From DATDSR01 sp038062165 (GTDB taxonomy: Bacteria; Patescibacteriota; Minisyncoccia; Phycocordibacterales; DATDSR01), in contig JBBTXQ010000038.1 of assembly GCA_038062165.1 (NCBI GenBank), positions 1 to 6,276 on the forward strand: a DNA stretch of 6,276 nt. The letters are read 5' to 3'. Each line of letters opens with the position of its first letter. Positions within the stretch are counted from its first letter, which is position 1. Made by a program: the position numbers and the translations under genes. Positions 1 to 5,166 of the stretch are shown piece after piece. The notes below the pieces were generated by a model. The model was given only the letters and a program-made list of their open reading frames with translations, was not told where the DNA came from and made no database searches.

Positions 1-1060
1 GCTGTTCCTCTGTAAGTCCGGCATGAAGTGGTAAGGCCAGTAAATTTTGAGATAACGAAAGTGAATTTCTCAAATCACCTGATTTAGCAACTTTCTTAAA
101 TACTGGTAACAAATGTAAAGCGTAAGTTCCAATTTGAACTTCGATATTTTTACCTCGCATCTCTCGCATCACAGCGTCTCTTTTGCTATTTTTTATAAAA
201 ACAGCATACGTTTGATAGTTACTTTTAGAAAAGTTTTCAATTCTCGGTATTGTAGTTCCTTCAACTTCCGCGAGTAGTCTGTTGTAAATTAAAGCCTTTT
301 GGATTCTATCTTCAACAATCTGGCCTATCTTTCTAACTTGGCCTAATGCCACTGCCCCCAATATGTCACTCATTCTGTAATTTGTGCCCCATCGGACGAA
401 AGTACTTTTGCCGTCTACTTCGCCCGCACCAAATCTTTTGATCGAGATCATTAGTTCGAAGTAATCTTTATTGTTGGTTGTGATTAAACCACCGTCACCG
501 GTTGAGAATATTTTTCTCGGATGGAAACTAAAAACTGTCATATCAGCCAAATTCCCCACTTTCTTATTTTTGTACTCCGAACCCAAACTACAAGCGGCAT
601 CTTCAATAACAGGGATATTGTTCTCTTTGCCAATCTCCGTAATAGAGTCCATATCAAGAGGATTACCGAAAATTGAAACAGGAATAATTGCCTTAGTATT
701 TTTTGTAATAGCCTTCTTAATATAAAGAGCGTCTGTATTATAAGATTCAAGATCAACGTCAACTAAGATTGGCTTAGCTCCGACTGTTTGAACGACCAGA
801 GCCGTAGCAGGGTGAGTAAAGTCAGGGATAATTACTTCATCGCCTTGTCCGACATTAAGCGCTCTAAGAGCAAGCTCGAGCCCTGTAGTCGCAGAGGTGC
901 AAGCTATCGCGTATTTTGCTCCCGTAAATTCACAAACTGTCTTCTCGAATTCTTCTACCATCTTGCCTTCAACAAGATTGCCAGATTTTATTACTTGCTC
1001 TACTAGTTTGAGTTCTTCCTCTCCGACATTTGGCTGCATTAGTTTGATCTTCTCATTCAT
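1..1060 (-). CDS. DegT/DnrJ/EryC1/StrS-family PLP-dependent sugar aminotransferase (C-terminus cut by window edge)
   Basis: Reading the minus strand from the ATG at 1060 gives 353 open codons that run off the window at base 1. The protein matches the DegT/DnrJ/EryC1/StrS aminotransferases, which move an amino group from glutamate to a keto group on a nucleotide sugar using PLP. Visible landmarks are the N-terminal MQPNVGEEEL segment, the cofactor-phosphate region CTSATTGLELAL (about 54-65), VIEDAAC with the pyridine-binding Asp154, and SFHPRK followed by STGDGG with the Schiff-base Lys183. Also seen is RWGTNYRMSDILGAVALGQ (about 223-241), typical of the family. Usual length is about 360-400 residues, so perhaps 10-40 residues are missing. 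The start overlaps the acyltransferase stop by 8 bases (ATGAATGA) with no clear Shine-Dalgarno sequence, suggesting translational coupling. The family call is firm. The sugar substrate, and whether amination is at C3 or C4, cannot be read from the sequence. Confidence 0.95.
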   Translation of the reverse strand, partial: MNEKIKLMQPNVGEEELKLVEQVIKSGNLVEGKMVEEFEKTVCEFTGAKYAIACTSATTGLELALRALNVGQGDEVIIPDFTHPATALVVQTVGAKPILVDVDLESYNTDALYIKKAITKNTKAIIPVSIFGNPLDMDSITEIGKENNIPVIEDAACSLGSEYKNKKVGNLADMTVFSFHPRKIFSTGDGGLITTNNKDYFELMISIKRFGAGEVDGKSTFVRWGTNYRMSDILGAVALGQVRKIGQIVEDRIQKALIYNRLLAEVEGTTIPRIENFSKSNYQTYAVFIKNSKRDAVMREMRGKNIEVQIGTYALHLLPVFKKVAKSGDLRNSLSLSQNLLALPLHAGLTEEQ

Positions 1061-1631
1061 TTGGAGTCTCTTTGTTAAAATAATTGTATTTCACTTCTCC
1101 ATTTTCATCTATCTCAACTTTGCCGATAACTTTAGCTGGCGTGCCGACGGCAATTGAGTAAGAGGGGATATCTTTGTTCACATATGAGAGTGTTCCAACA
1201 ATAGAGTTATTGCCAATCGTAACGCCCTTAGCAATAATTGCCATCGGCCCAATATAACACGAGCTTCCAATTTTTGTTTGCTCTCTAATTATTGGCGCTT
1301 TACCGTCAGAGACTCGCTTAGCCACAGTATCATGCGTATAAATCTGCACACCAGAACTTATACTGCAATTGTCACCAATCTCGAGACCCCCGCTTCCATC
1401 AAGTAGGGTAAAGGGCCCTATCCAAGTATCCCTCCCAACCACAACATCGCCGTATACAAGAGAGTTTTGATAAATACTTGTTTTTTCACCAAAACCAAGA
1501 GACTTAGCTCTTTCCCATCTGTCAAAGAGCTCTTCATCAAAGGGCAACGAACGATTCCATTTTTCTTTCTGTAGTTTGTCGAGATGGGATCCTAGTTCTT
1601 GGAGAAGCTTCTGTAATTGCTCGATGTTCAT
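1053..1631 (-). CDS. Left-handed beta-helix (hexapeptide-repeat) sugar acyltransferase
   Basis: This 192-residue protein carries the imperfect hexapeptide repeats of the LbH acyltransferase fold, from about residue 55 to 170. Examples are VYGDVVVGRDTWIGPF, LEIGDNCSISSGVQI, TKIGSSCYIGPMAII and VTIGNNSIVG, ending in the family signature AVGTPAKVIGKV (161-172). His100 in IYTHDT sits where the catalytic base is found in WbbJ/LacA-like acetyltransferases. Residues 1-45 form a charged, probably helical N-terminal extension (LQKLLQELGSHLDKLQKEKW). It probably uses acetyl-CoA or another acyl-CoA in the cytoplasm. Lying immediately before a sugar aminotransferase, it most likely N-acylates the new amino group, though O-acylation of a glycan is possible. 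It starts 2 bases after the epimerase stop, with no Shine-Dalgarno sequence, and ends in TGA inside the next gene's start. Family certain; substrate inferred. Confidence 0.92.
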   Translation of the reverse strand: MNIEQLQKLLQELGSHLDKLQKEKWNRSLPFDEELFDRWERAKSLGFGEKTSIYQNSLVYGDVVVGRDTWIGPFTLLDGSGGLEIGDNCSISSGVQIYTHDTVAKRVSDGKAPIIREQTKIGSSCYIGPMAIIAKGVTIGNNSIVGTLSYVNKDIPSYSIAVGTPAKVIGKVEIDENGEVKYNYFNKETPNE

Positions 1632-1633
1632 TT

Positions 1634-2587
1634 CTAGTATAGTTCCGGGTGTTTCCTAACATGCTCAACTAGTTCCTCTAGACCATCTTTCAAATTAACT
1701 TTAGGTTTGACTCCCAGCAGTTTATTTAATTTTGTGTTGTCACATCTTCTTTTGGAGACGGGGACAACCCTGTCAATAAATTCGGGTTTCAAATCAGAAC
1801 CCACAAAATTTAGGATTATTTCCGCCAATTCTTTCAACGAATGTTCTTCTCCATAACCAACGTTGAATATTTCATTTTCCACATTACTTTCCAGTGCGGC
1901 AATATTTGCATCTACTACATCGGAAACGTGGGTAAAATCAAGAGTCTGTGTGCCCTTGCCGTTTATGGTCGGCGGTAAACCTCCCAAAACTCTTTTTATA
2001 AAGACATTAATAACAGATGTATAGTAAGCGTCAGTACTCTGGTATGTGCCGTAGACATTGAAGTATCTTAGAGCAATATATTTCAGCCCATACTTATCGG
2101 ACAAGAACTCCATATACTTATCCGCGCATAATTTAGTCGTCCCGTATGGTTCTCGTGCGTTGGTGGGATGCTTCTCGTCCATTGGCAAGTAATCAGGTTC
2201 ACCATATACGCTTGAGGTAGAAGCGTAGATCACCTTTTTCACTCCCTCGTGGATTGCCGCGCCAAAAACATTATATGAACCCCCAAGATTGACTTCCATG
2301 GCCTCTTTCGGAAATGTCTTGCACCTATTAATGCAAACCGCCGCTTCATGGAAAACATAGTCAACACCCTTCATGGCTTCCCTAACATGCATCTGTTCTC
2401 GAATGTCACCTTTGATAAACTCTATTTTTTTATCTTTCAGCAAATCTTCAACATGATTTATGTTTCGCGCAAGATTGTCTAAGACTCTCACAGAATATCC
2501 TTTCTCTACTAGCGTCTTGGTTAAGTGAGAACCAATGAACCCCGCTCCGCCTGTCACTAATATTTTTGTTTCGGTAGTGCTTTTCAT
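1634..2587 (-). CDS. NAD-dependent epimerase (extended SDR), nucleotide-sugar 4-epimerase type
   Basis: This 317-residue protein is an extended short-chain dehydrogenase of the GalE/WbpP type. The Rossmann motif TGGAGFIGSH occupies 12-21, Asp37 in VLDN contacts the NAD ribose, and GDIRE is at 60-64. The catalytic set is STSSVYG (123-129) with Tyr148 and Lys152 in YGTTK. RYFNVYG (174-180), the substrate-loop sequence and DFTHVSDVVDANIAAL (217-232) are typical of UDP-sugar epimerases and related dehydratases or decarboxylases. Aligned by eye with E. coli GalE, the active-site Ser124 position is Thr here, a common substitution. Length is normal. The enzyme would interconvert the C4 configuration of a UDP-hexose or UDP-HexNAc in the cytoplasm. 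A 4,6-dehydratase is less likely, since I see no clear dehydratase Asp-Glu pair in place of the Ser/Thr region. It lies 5 bases after the flippase-like gene and 2 bases before the acyltransferase, and ends in TAG. Confidence 0.93.
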   Translation of the reverse strand: MKSTTETKILVTGGAGFIGSHLTKTLVEKGYSVRVLDNLARNINHVEDLLKDKKIEFIKGDIREQMHVREAMKGVDYVFHEAAVCINRCKTFPKEAMEVNLGGSYNVFGAAIHEGVKKVIYASTSSVYGEPDYLPMDEKHPTNAREPYGTTKLCADKYMEFLSDKYGLKYIALRYFNVYGTYQSTDAYYTSVINVFIKRVLGGLPPTINGKGTQTLDFTHVSDVVDANIAALESNVENEIFNVGYGEEHSLKELAEIILNFVGSDLKPEFIDRVVPVSKRRCDNTKLNKLLGVKPKVNLKDGLEELVEHVRKHPELY

Positions 2588-2592
2588 TGTGA

Positions 2593-3546
2593 TTAATTAA
2601 TATTAACACTTGTAACACGATAGAACACTAGATTAGCCAAATAAGTTATCCCAAGGGCCAAAACTTCGGCCGCCGTTGACCAGAGTCTCGCCGAAAATGA
2701 AATAAAAACAGAAATCGAGGCAAAAGTGCCGAAGCCCAGAATAACACTCATGACCCCTTCTCTTACCCCCAAACCACTTGGTGCAAATGGCGCTGCTATT
2801 CCAAGAGCCCTAGAGAGACTGAAGGCCGCTATTAGAGCGGGTAGGCTTGATATTGTCGTTGGGCTTAAAGAGGCAACGAAGAGTACAAAGCACAAACCCC
2901 CGCCAAGAGCGATAAGGGTATAGAAAAAAAATAACCTGGCTATCTGTTTATAGCTTAGTTGGGACCCTTTTTCGATCTCGGCCCTACCCACTTTTCTTAG
3001 AACGAAATTGAAACAGGGATACATAATCCTGGGATGTAATAGCAGTGCTCCAGCAATAAGAACTATTACGCTAAGAATATAAAGTGAAGAATTGCCTTGG
3101 TCAAGAGATATAGATAGAGATATAAATAATGCCAAGACCCCAATTAGAACAGTAGCAATGGGAGATAGCAGTGCGTCGATAGAGCTCGCCACTAATAATG
3201 TTTTTTTTGAAATTCCCGATTGATTGCCAAGATATATCCTGCCGAGTATTGTCCAAACTTTACCCGGCATATACTTGCCAAACTCTGAGAGCATATATAT
3301 TTTGGCCGCCACGATTTTGCTTATTTTGTGCTCTCCATCAATAGTTCCAATAACTTTACGCCACACGAGACTCAAGAGAATCAAAACCAGAGAATAAGCA
3401 AAAACAGATAGAACAAGATAAGAAACGTTAAGATCAAATTCGTGCTGGCTTATCTTTTGCCAATTAGAGATTAAATAGTTTAAGAGAAAAGCAAGTATGG
3501 CCGTAGCCACAACATAATTCAATATTTTGTAAGTCCTTTTCATCAT
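2593..3546 (-). CDS. Flippase-like integral membrane protein (UPF0104 / LPG-synthase TM-domain family)
   Basis: The 317-residue product is almost entirely hydrophobic helices, about 7-9 membrane segments (for example around 9-26, 43-62, 118-146, 156-171, 204-228, 235-252 and 264-308). Two signatures of the UPF0104/PF03706 family are clear: KYMPGKVWTILGR (91-103) and APSGLGVREGVMS (255-267). Family members include the membrane half of MprF (LPG synthase), YbhN and archaeal AglD. They are linked to flipping or transferring lipid-attached groups and are common in glycan gene clusters. Here the MprF-type catalytic aminoacyl domain is absent, so a role in moving or handling a lipid-linked sugar is more likely than lysyl-PG synthesis; that is inference. 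Two adjacent Met codons (3546 and 3543) could both start it; GGA at 3552-3554 on the minus strand is the only weak Shine-Dalgarno candidate. Transcription is probably shared with the gene 56 bases upstream. An A8 run lies inside the frame near 3201-3208. Confidence 0.88.
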   Translation of the reverse strand: MMKRTYKILNYVVATAILAFLLNYLISNWQKISQHEFDLNVSYLVLSVFAYSLVLILLSLVWRKVIGTIDGEHKISKIVAAKIYMLSEFGKYMPGKVWTILGRIYLGNQSGISKKTLLVASSIDALLSPIATVLIGVLALFISLSISLDQGNSSLYILSVIVLIAGALLLHPRIMYPCFNFVLRKVGRAEIEKGSQLSYKQIARLFFFYTLIALGGGLCFVLFVASLSPTTISSLPALIAAFSLSRALGIAAPFAPSGLGVREGVMSVILGFGTFASISVFISFSARLWSTAAEVLALGITYLANLVFYRVTSVNIN

Positions 3547-3559
3547 TAGCTTCCATATC

Positions 3560-3574
3560 TTACCGTTAAGGTAA
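3560..3574. repeat. Short perfect inverted repeat TTACC-gttaa-GGTAA in the DMT/flippase-like intergenic gap
   Basis: Five-base arms with a five-base loop lie in the 56-base gap between the DMT-like stop and the flippase-like start. No T-run follows on either strand, so it does not look like a terminator. It overlaps a weak -10-like hexamer TAAGAT (minus strand, 3562-3557), so a small operator or an mRNA processing or attenuation hairpin is possible. Arms this short also arise by chance in AT-rich DNA. Confidence 0.3.
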
Positions 3575-3602
3575 AATTAAGCAAGCATGAAGATGAGGAG
3601 GA

Positions 3603-4088
3603 TCAGGTTGAATTGTCCTGACCGATTATGCTTGTCGGAACTTTATCAGTAGGAGTAATTTTTCGTCCCGCAGTAATAAAAAATACAGACACCAAGGCGA
3701 GAACCAACCCGATGACCTGCATAGTTGTTATGCCTGTCTTAAGGAAAAAGAAAGCCAACAAAGCAACAACTCCAGCCGACATCCCACTGATAGCGATTGC
3801 CAAACCAGGGTTAGGAGCACTATTGGCGGCTTGATATGACGTAAAGTTACCTACGGCGCTAAGCATGCCGATGAGCAGTATCAACAGGGTTATCCCAACT
3901 GTTAATTCGGGTTTATATTTCTCGATCACGAATGTTTGGACAGAATAGGATATGGTCAAGATAATCCCAATTCCAAGCAAAACAAACGAAACAGGGTAGC
4001 CCTTTCTCGTGAGCGATGTTATAAGGAATGACATTATAGAAAAGCTAGAAAGCGCTATCACAGATAAAAGAACCCAGTTTGTTTTCAT
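3603..4088 (-). CDS. Small EamA/DMT-like multi-helix membrane protein
   Basis: This 161-residue protein has about five membrane helices (near 6-26, 31-55, 63-80, 94-115 and 121-140) and a short polar C-terminal tail (141-161, rich in Thr/Ser/Asp). The sequence YQAANSAPNPGLAIAISGMSAG (85-106) and the closing GLVLALVSVFFITAG helix resemble the second half of an EamA repeat in the drug/metabolite transporter superfamily. Full DMT exporters have ten helices in about 300 residues. This is a half-size form like the ArnE/ArnF or SMR-type proteins, which work as dimers. In this setting it may help move a lipid-linked sugar across the membrane, but nothing in the sequence fixes the substrate. It is the first gene of the sugar operon, with a -10 box 6 bases before its ATG and no Shine-Dalgarno sequence, so its mRNA is probably leaderless. 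It ends in TGA. Confidence 0.75.
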   Translation of the reverse strand: MKTNWVLLSVIALSSFSIMSFLITSLTRKGYPVSFVLLGIGIILTISYSVQTFVIEKYKPELTVGITLLILLIGMLSAVGNFTSYQAANSAPNPGLAIAISGMSAGVVALLAFFFLKTGITTMQVIGLVLALVSVFFITAGRKITPTDKVPTSIIGQDNST

Positions 4089-4094
4089 TTTTGA

Positions 4095-4124
4095 ATCATA
4101 TCACAATTTAATGTCTCTTGGTAA
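4095..4124 (-). promoter_or_regulatory. Predicted leaderless promoter of the sugar operon (extended -10)
   Basis: On the minus strand TGTG-A-TATGAT occupies 4105-4095, a 5/6 match to TATAAT preceded by a full TGTGn extension. Only six bases (TCAAAA) separate the hexamer from the ATG at 4088, so initiation about 7 bases downstream would fall on the start codon itself. A -35 candidate TTACCA (4/6) lies at 4124-4119 with an 18-base spacer and overlaps the T-tract of the upstream terminator. The positions are directly visible; the transcription start is inferred. Confidence 0.68.
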
Positions 4125-4165
4125 AAAAGAACCGTGGCGCGCTCCCAAGGGAACGGCCACGGCTT
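4123..4165 (-). terminator. Strong rho-independent terminator of the PP2C-like gene
   Basis: Two bases after the TAG stop (4169-4167), the minus strand folds into a long GC-rich hairpin. The outer stem CCGTGGC (4162-4156) pairs with GCCACGG (4138-4132), extendable by a G-U and an A-U pair. An inner stem CGTTCC / GGAGCG closes on a CTTG loop, with one bulged C. After one T and one C comes a run of six T on the minus strand (4128-4123). Stem, loop and T-tract are the classic intrinsic terminator. It closes the phosphatase unit just before the promoter of the sugar operon. Confidence 0.92.
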
Positions 4166-4166
4166 G

Positions 4167-5009
4167 CTAATTCAGATTCAAGGCTATTGCCGTCGCTTCG
4201 CCGACGTATGGCGTGCGCTTGTTGCTCGAGCTCTTTGATTCGGCTAGAGCGTGGCGTTTCGTGGACTCATAGATCCCCTCAAAACCACGATCGTCGTAGG
4301 CCTTGAAGAGCTTCTTCACGTTAGACTCACGCTCCAGGGCCTTGAGGGCCGATAGTGGCAAGAGTCCATCAGTGAAGAAGAGCGCGCGGCGAACTACTCC
4401 TCGTCCAAACACTCGATGTAGCCAATAGTGCTCGACCGCATCGTCTCCGTTGAGCATAGGCCACCCGCCAGGCTTATTGATTCGTCTCTGAATTGCAGGA
4501 CCAACCCTCGCTCTCACGTCGTGCCACTCTCTACTTCCGGGCTCGAGACCTCTCACCGCCTCCTGGCACTCTTCCGTGTGCTTGAAGACAGTATTGGGCG
4601 TAGCCAAGCACGACCCGTCGGAGAATTCCACCGCGACAAGACTGTCTCCGCCTTGGAGAATTTCCAGACCACCCTCCGCGGTAAGTCTGCCAAGCGCGAA
4701 CGCTGCACTCGGAAACACGGCTTGGTCTTCAGAACCGCCGTTTCCCATGGTTTCCCGTATCCGTCGATTAATTTGGGCGACCAGGCTCCGCAGATCTGTT
4801 GAAGGATCAGCCATCTGACAAGTGGCTACCCCGATCGACACAAGCCGTTGCGTTGGGCTCTGTGGTTCACGCTCGCTGTTGTCGATGATTGGGTGAGAGC
4901 CATCAAGGACACCAACCAGGGAAGGGGGGACGAACACCAGAGCGTCTTCAGCCCGCTCCAAGTGTGTGTCCCCAAGGGTGTGAAAGAACACAACTCGCTG
5001 TTCGCTCAT
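4167..5009 (-). CDS. PP2C-family protein phosphatase-like protein with altered final metal motif
   Basis: The 280-residue soluble protein has the ordered motifs of PP2C (PPM) Ser/Thr phosphatases. These are Glu21-Asp22 in RAEDALVF, the Asp36-Gly37 pair in VGVLDGSHP, the strand pair SAAFALGRL...LEILQGGDSLVAVEF (101-129) with Gly121-Asp122-Ser123, and FFTDGLLPL with Asp214-Gly215. The last motif, usually Asp-Asn/Asp-x-Thr, reads Gly270-Glu271-Ala-Thr, so one metal-ligand Asp is replaced. RRINKPGGW...DDAVEHYW (175-196) recalls, from memory, the N-x-PGGFW region of PP2C-like proteins frequent in actinobacteria. Length suits a stand-alone catalytic domain; there is no signal peptide, membrane helix or sensor domain. 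The likely substrate is a phosphoprotein, but neither kinase nor target is visible here. Base composition is much richer in G+C than both flanks. It has its own promoter and terminator, suggesting acquisition as a unit. AAGAGG lies only one base before the ATG, so the ribosome site is unclear. Confidence 0.82.
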   Translation of the reverse strand: MSEQRVVFFHTLGDTHLERAEDALVFVPPSLVGVLDGSHPIIDNSEREPQSPTQRLVSIGVATCQMADPSTDLRSLVAQINRRIRETMGNGGSEDQAVFPSAAFALGRLTAEGGLEILQGGDSLVAVEFSDGSCLATPNTVFKHTEECQEAVRGLEPGSREWHDVRARVGPAIQRRINKPGGWPMLNGDDAVEHYWLHRVFGRGVVRRALFFTDGLLPLSALKALERESNVKKLFKAYDDRGFEGIYESTKRHALAESKSSSNKRTPYVGEATAIALNLN

Positions 5010-5066
5010 GGCCTCTTGCCAGCCTTTCTTTTTCCGGGGTGAATTTAGGGGAGCGACTCCGAATCT

Positions 5067-5095
5067 AGCATATCACATTAGGCCTTAAAAGTCAA
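5067..5095 (-). promoter_or_regulatory. Near-consensus sigma-70 promoter of the PP2C-like gene
   Basis: On the minus strand -35 TTGACT (5095-5090, 5/6) and -10 TATGCT (5072-5067, 4/6) are separated by exactly 17 bases. The -10 is preceded by TGTGA (5077-5073), a complete TRTGn extension. Initiation would fall near 5060, leaving a leader of about 50 bases before the ATG at 5009, unlike the leaderless neighbours. The box sequences and spacing are seen directly; activity and start site are inferred. Confidence 0.8.
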
Positions 5096-5149
5096 ATTGC
5101 GCCTGTTCTATGCAATCACGTTTGAACACGCATTAAATTTCTAGATAAT

Positions 5150-5160
5150 TGTGGTAATAT
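5150..5160 (+). promoter_or_regulatory. Predicted leaderless extended -10 promoter of the GT-C gene
   Basis: TGTG-G-TAATAT places a 5/6 -10 hexamer at 5155-5160 behind a TGTGn extension. Six bases (CTTTGA) then lead to the ATG at 5167, so the predicted transcript begins on or next to the start codon. No good -35 is seen at 16-18 bases upstream (best 3/6), which the extended -10 may compensate. There is no Shine-Dalgarno sequence before the ATG. It diverges from the PP2C-like promoter about 70 bases away. Confidence 0.66.
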
Positions 5161-5166
5161 CTTTGA

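Noticed and set aside
471..1157. Several short frames around the aminotransferase (471-725, 788-1006 and 897-1157 plus; 538-762 minus).
   Set aside because: All lie in the wrong frame or strand of a 353-codon aminotransferase with intact motifs.
1631..1642. TATACT four bases before the acyltransferase ATG, a possible internal leaderless promoter.
   Set aside because: It is made of the last codons and stop of the epimerase, lacks the TGTGn extension, and has a different spacing from the two good leaderless sites.
2726..2923. Plus-strand frames opposite the membrane protein genes (2726-2923 and 3628-3834).
   Set aside because: They mirror the antisense of hydrophobic coding sequence and lack any recognisable family or start signal.
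3201..3208. Run of eight identical bases (A8 on the coding strand) in the flippase-like gene, a possible phase-variation or slippage site.
   Set aside because: It encodes an ordinary Lys-Lys context within an intact frame, is not near the start, and such a run is expected occasionally in AT-rich coding sequence.
3603..3605. Possibility that UGA is read as Gly (code 25) as in some candidate phyla.
   Set aside because: UGA falls just where the DMT-like and acyltransferase proteins should end, and no in-frame UGA interrupts any gene, so the standard bacterial code suffices.
4428..4802. Open frames on the plus strand opposite the phosphatase gene (also 4576-4818, 4848-5042, 4118-4306).
   Set aside because: They are antisense to a gene with clear PP2C motifs, have Arg/Ser/Pro-rich compositions typical of shadow frames in G+C-rich genes, and show no domain, promoter or ribosome site of their own.
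4167..5009. Phosphatase as part of a TerY-P-like PP2C/kinase/vWA defence triad.
   Set aside because: Neither a kinase nor a vWA protein is present next to it; both neighbours are glycan genes and its own terminator isolates it.
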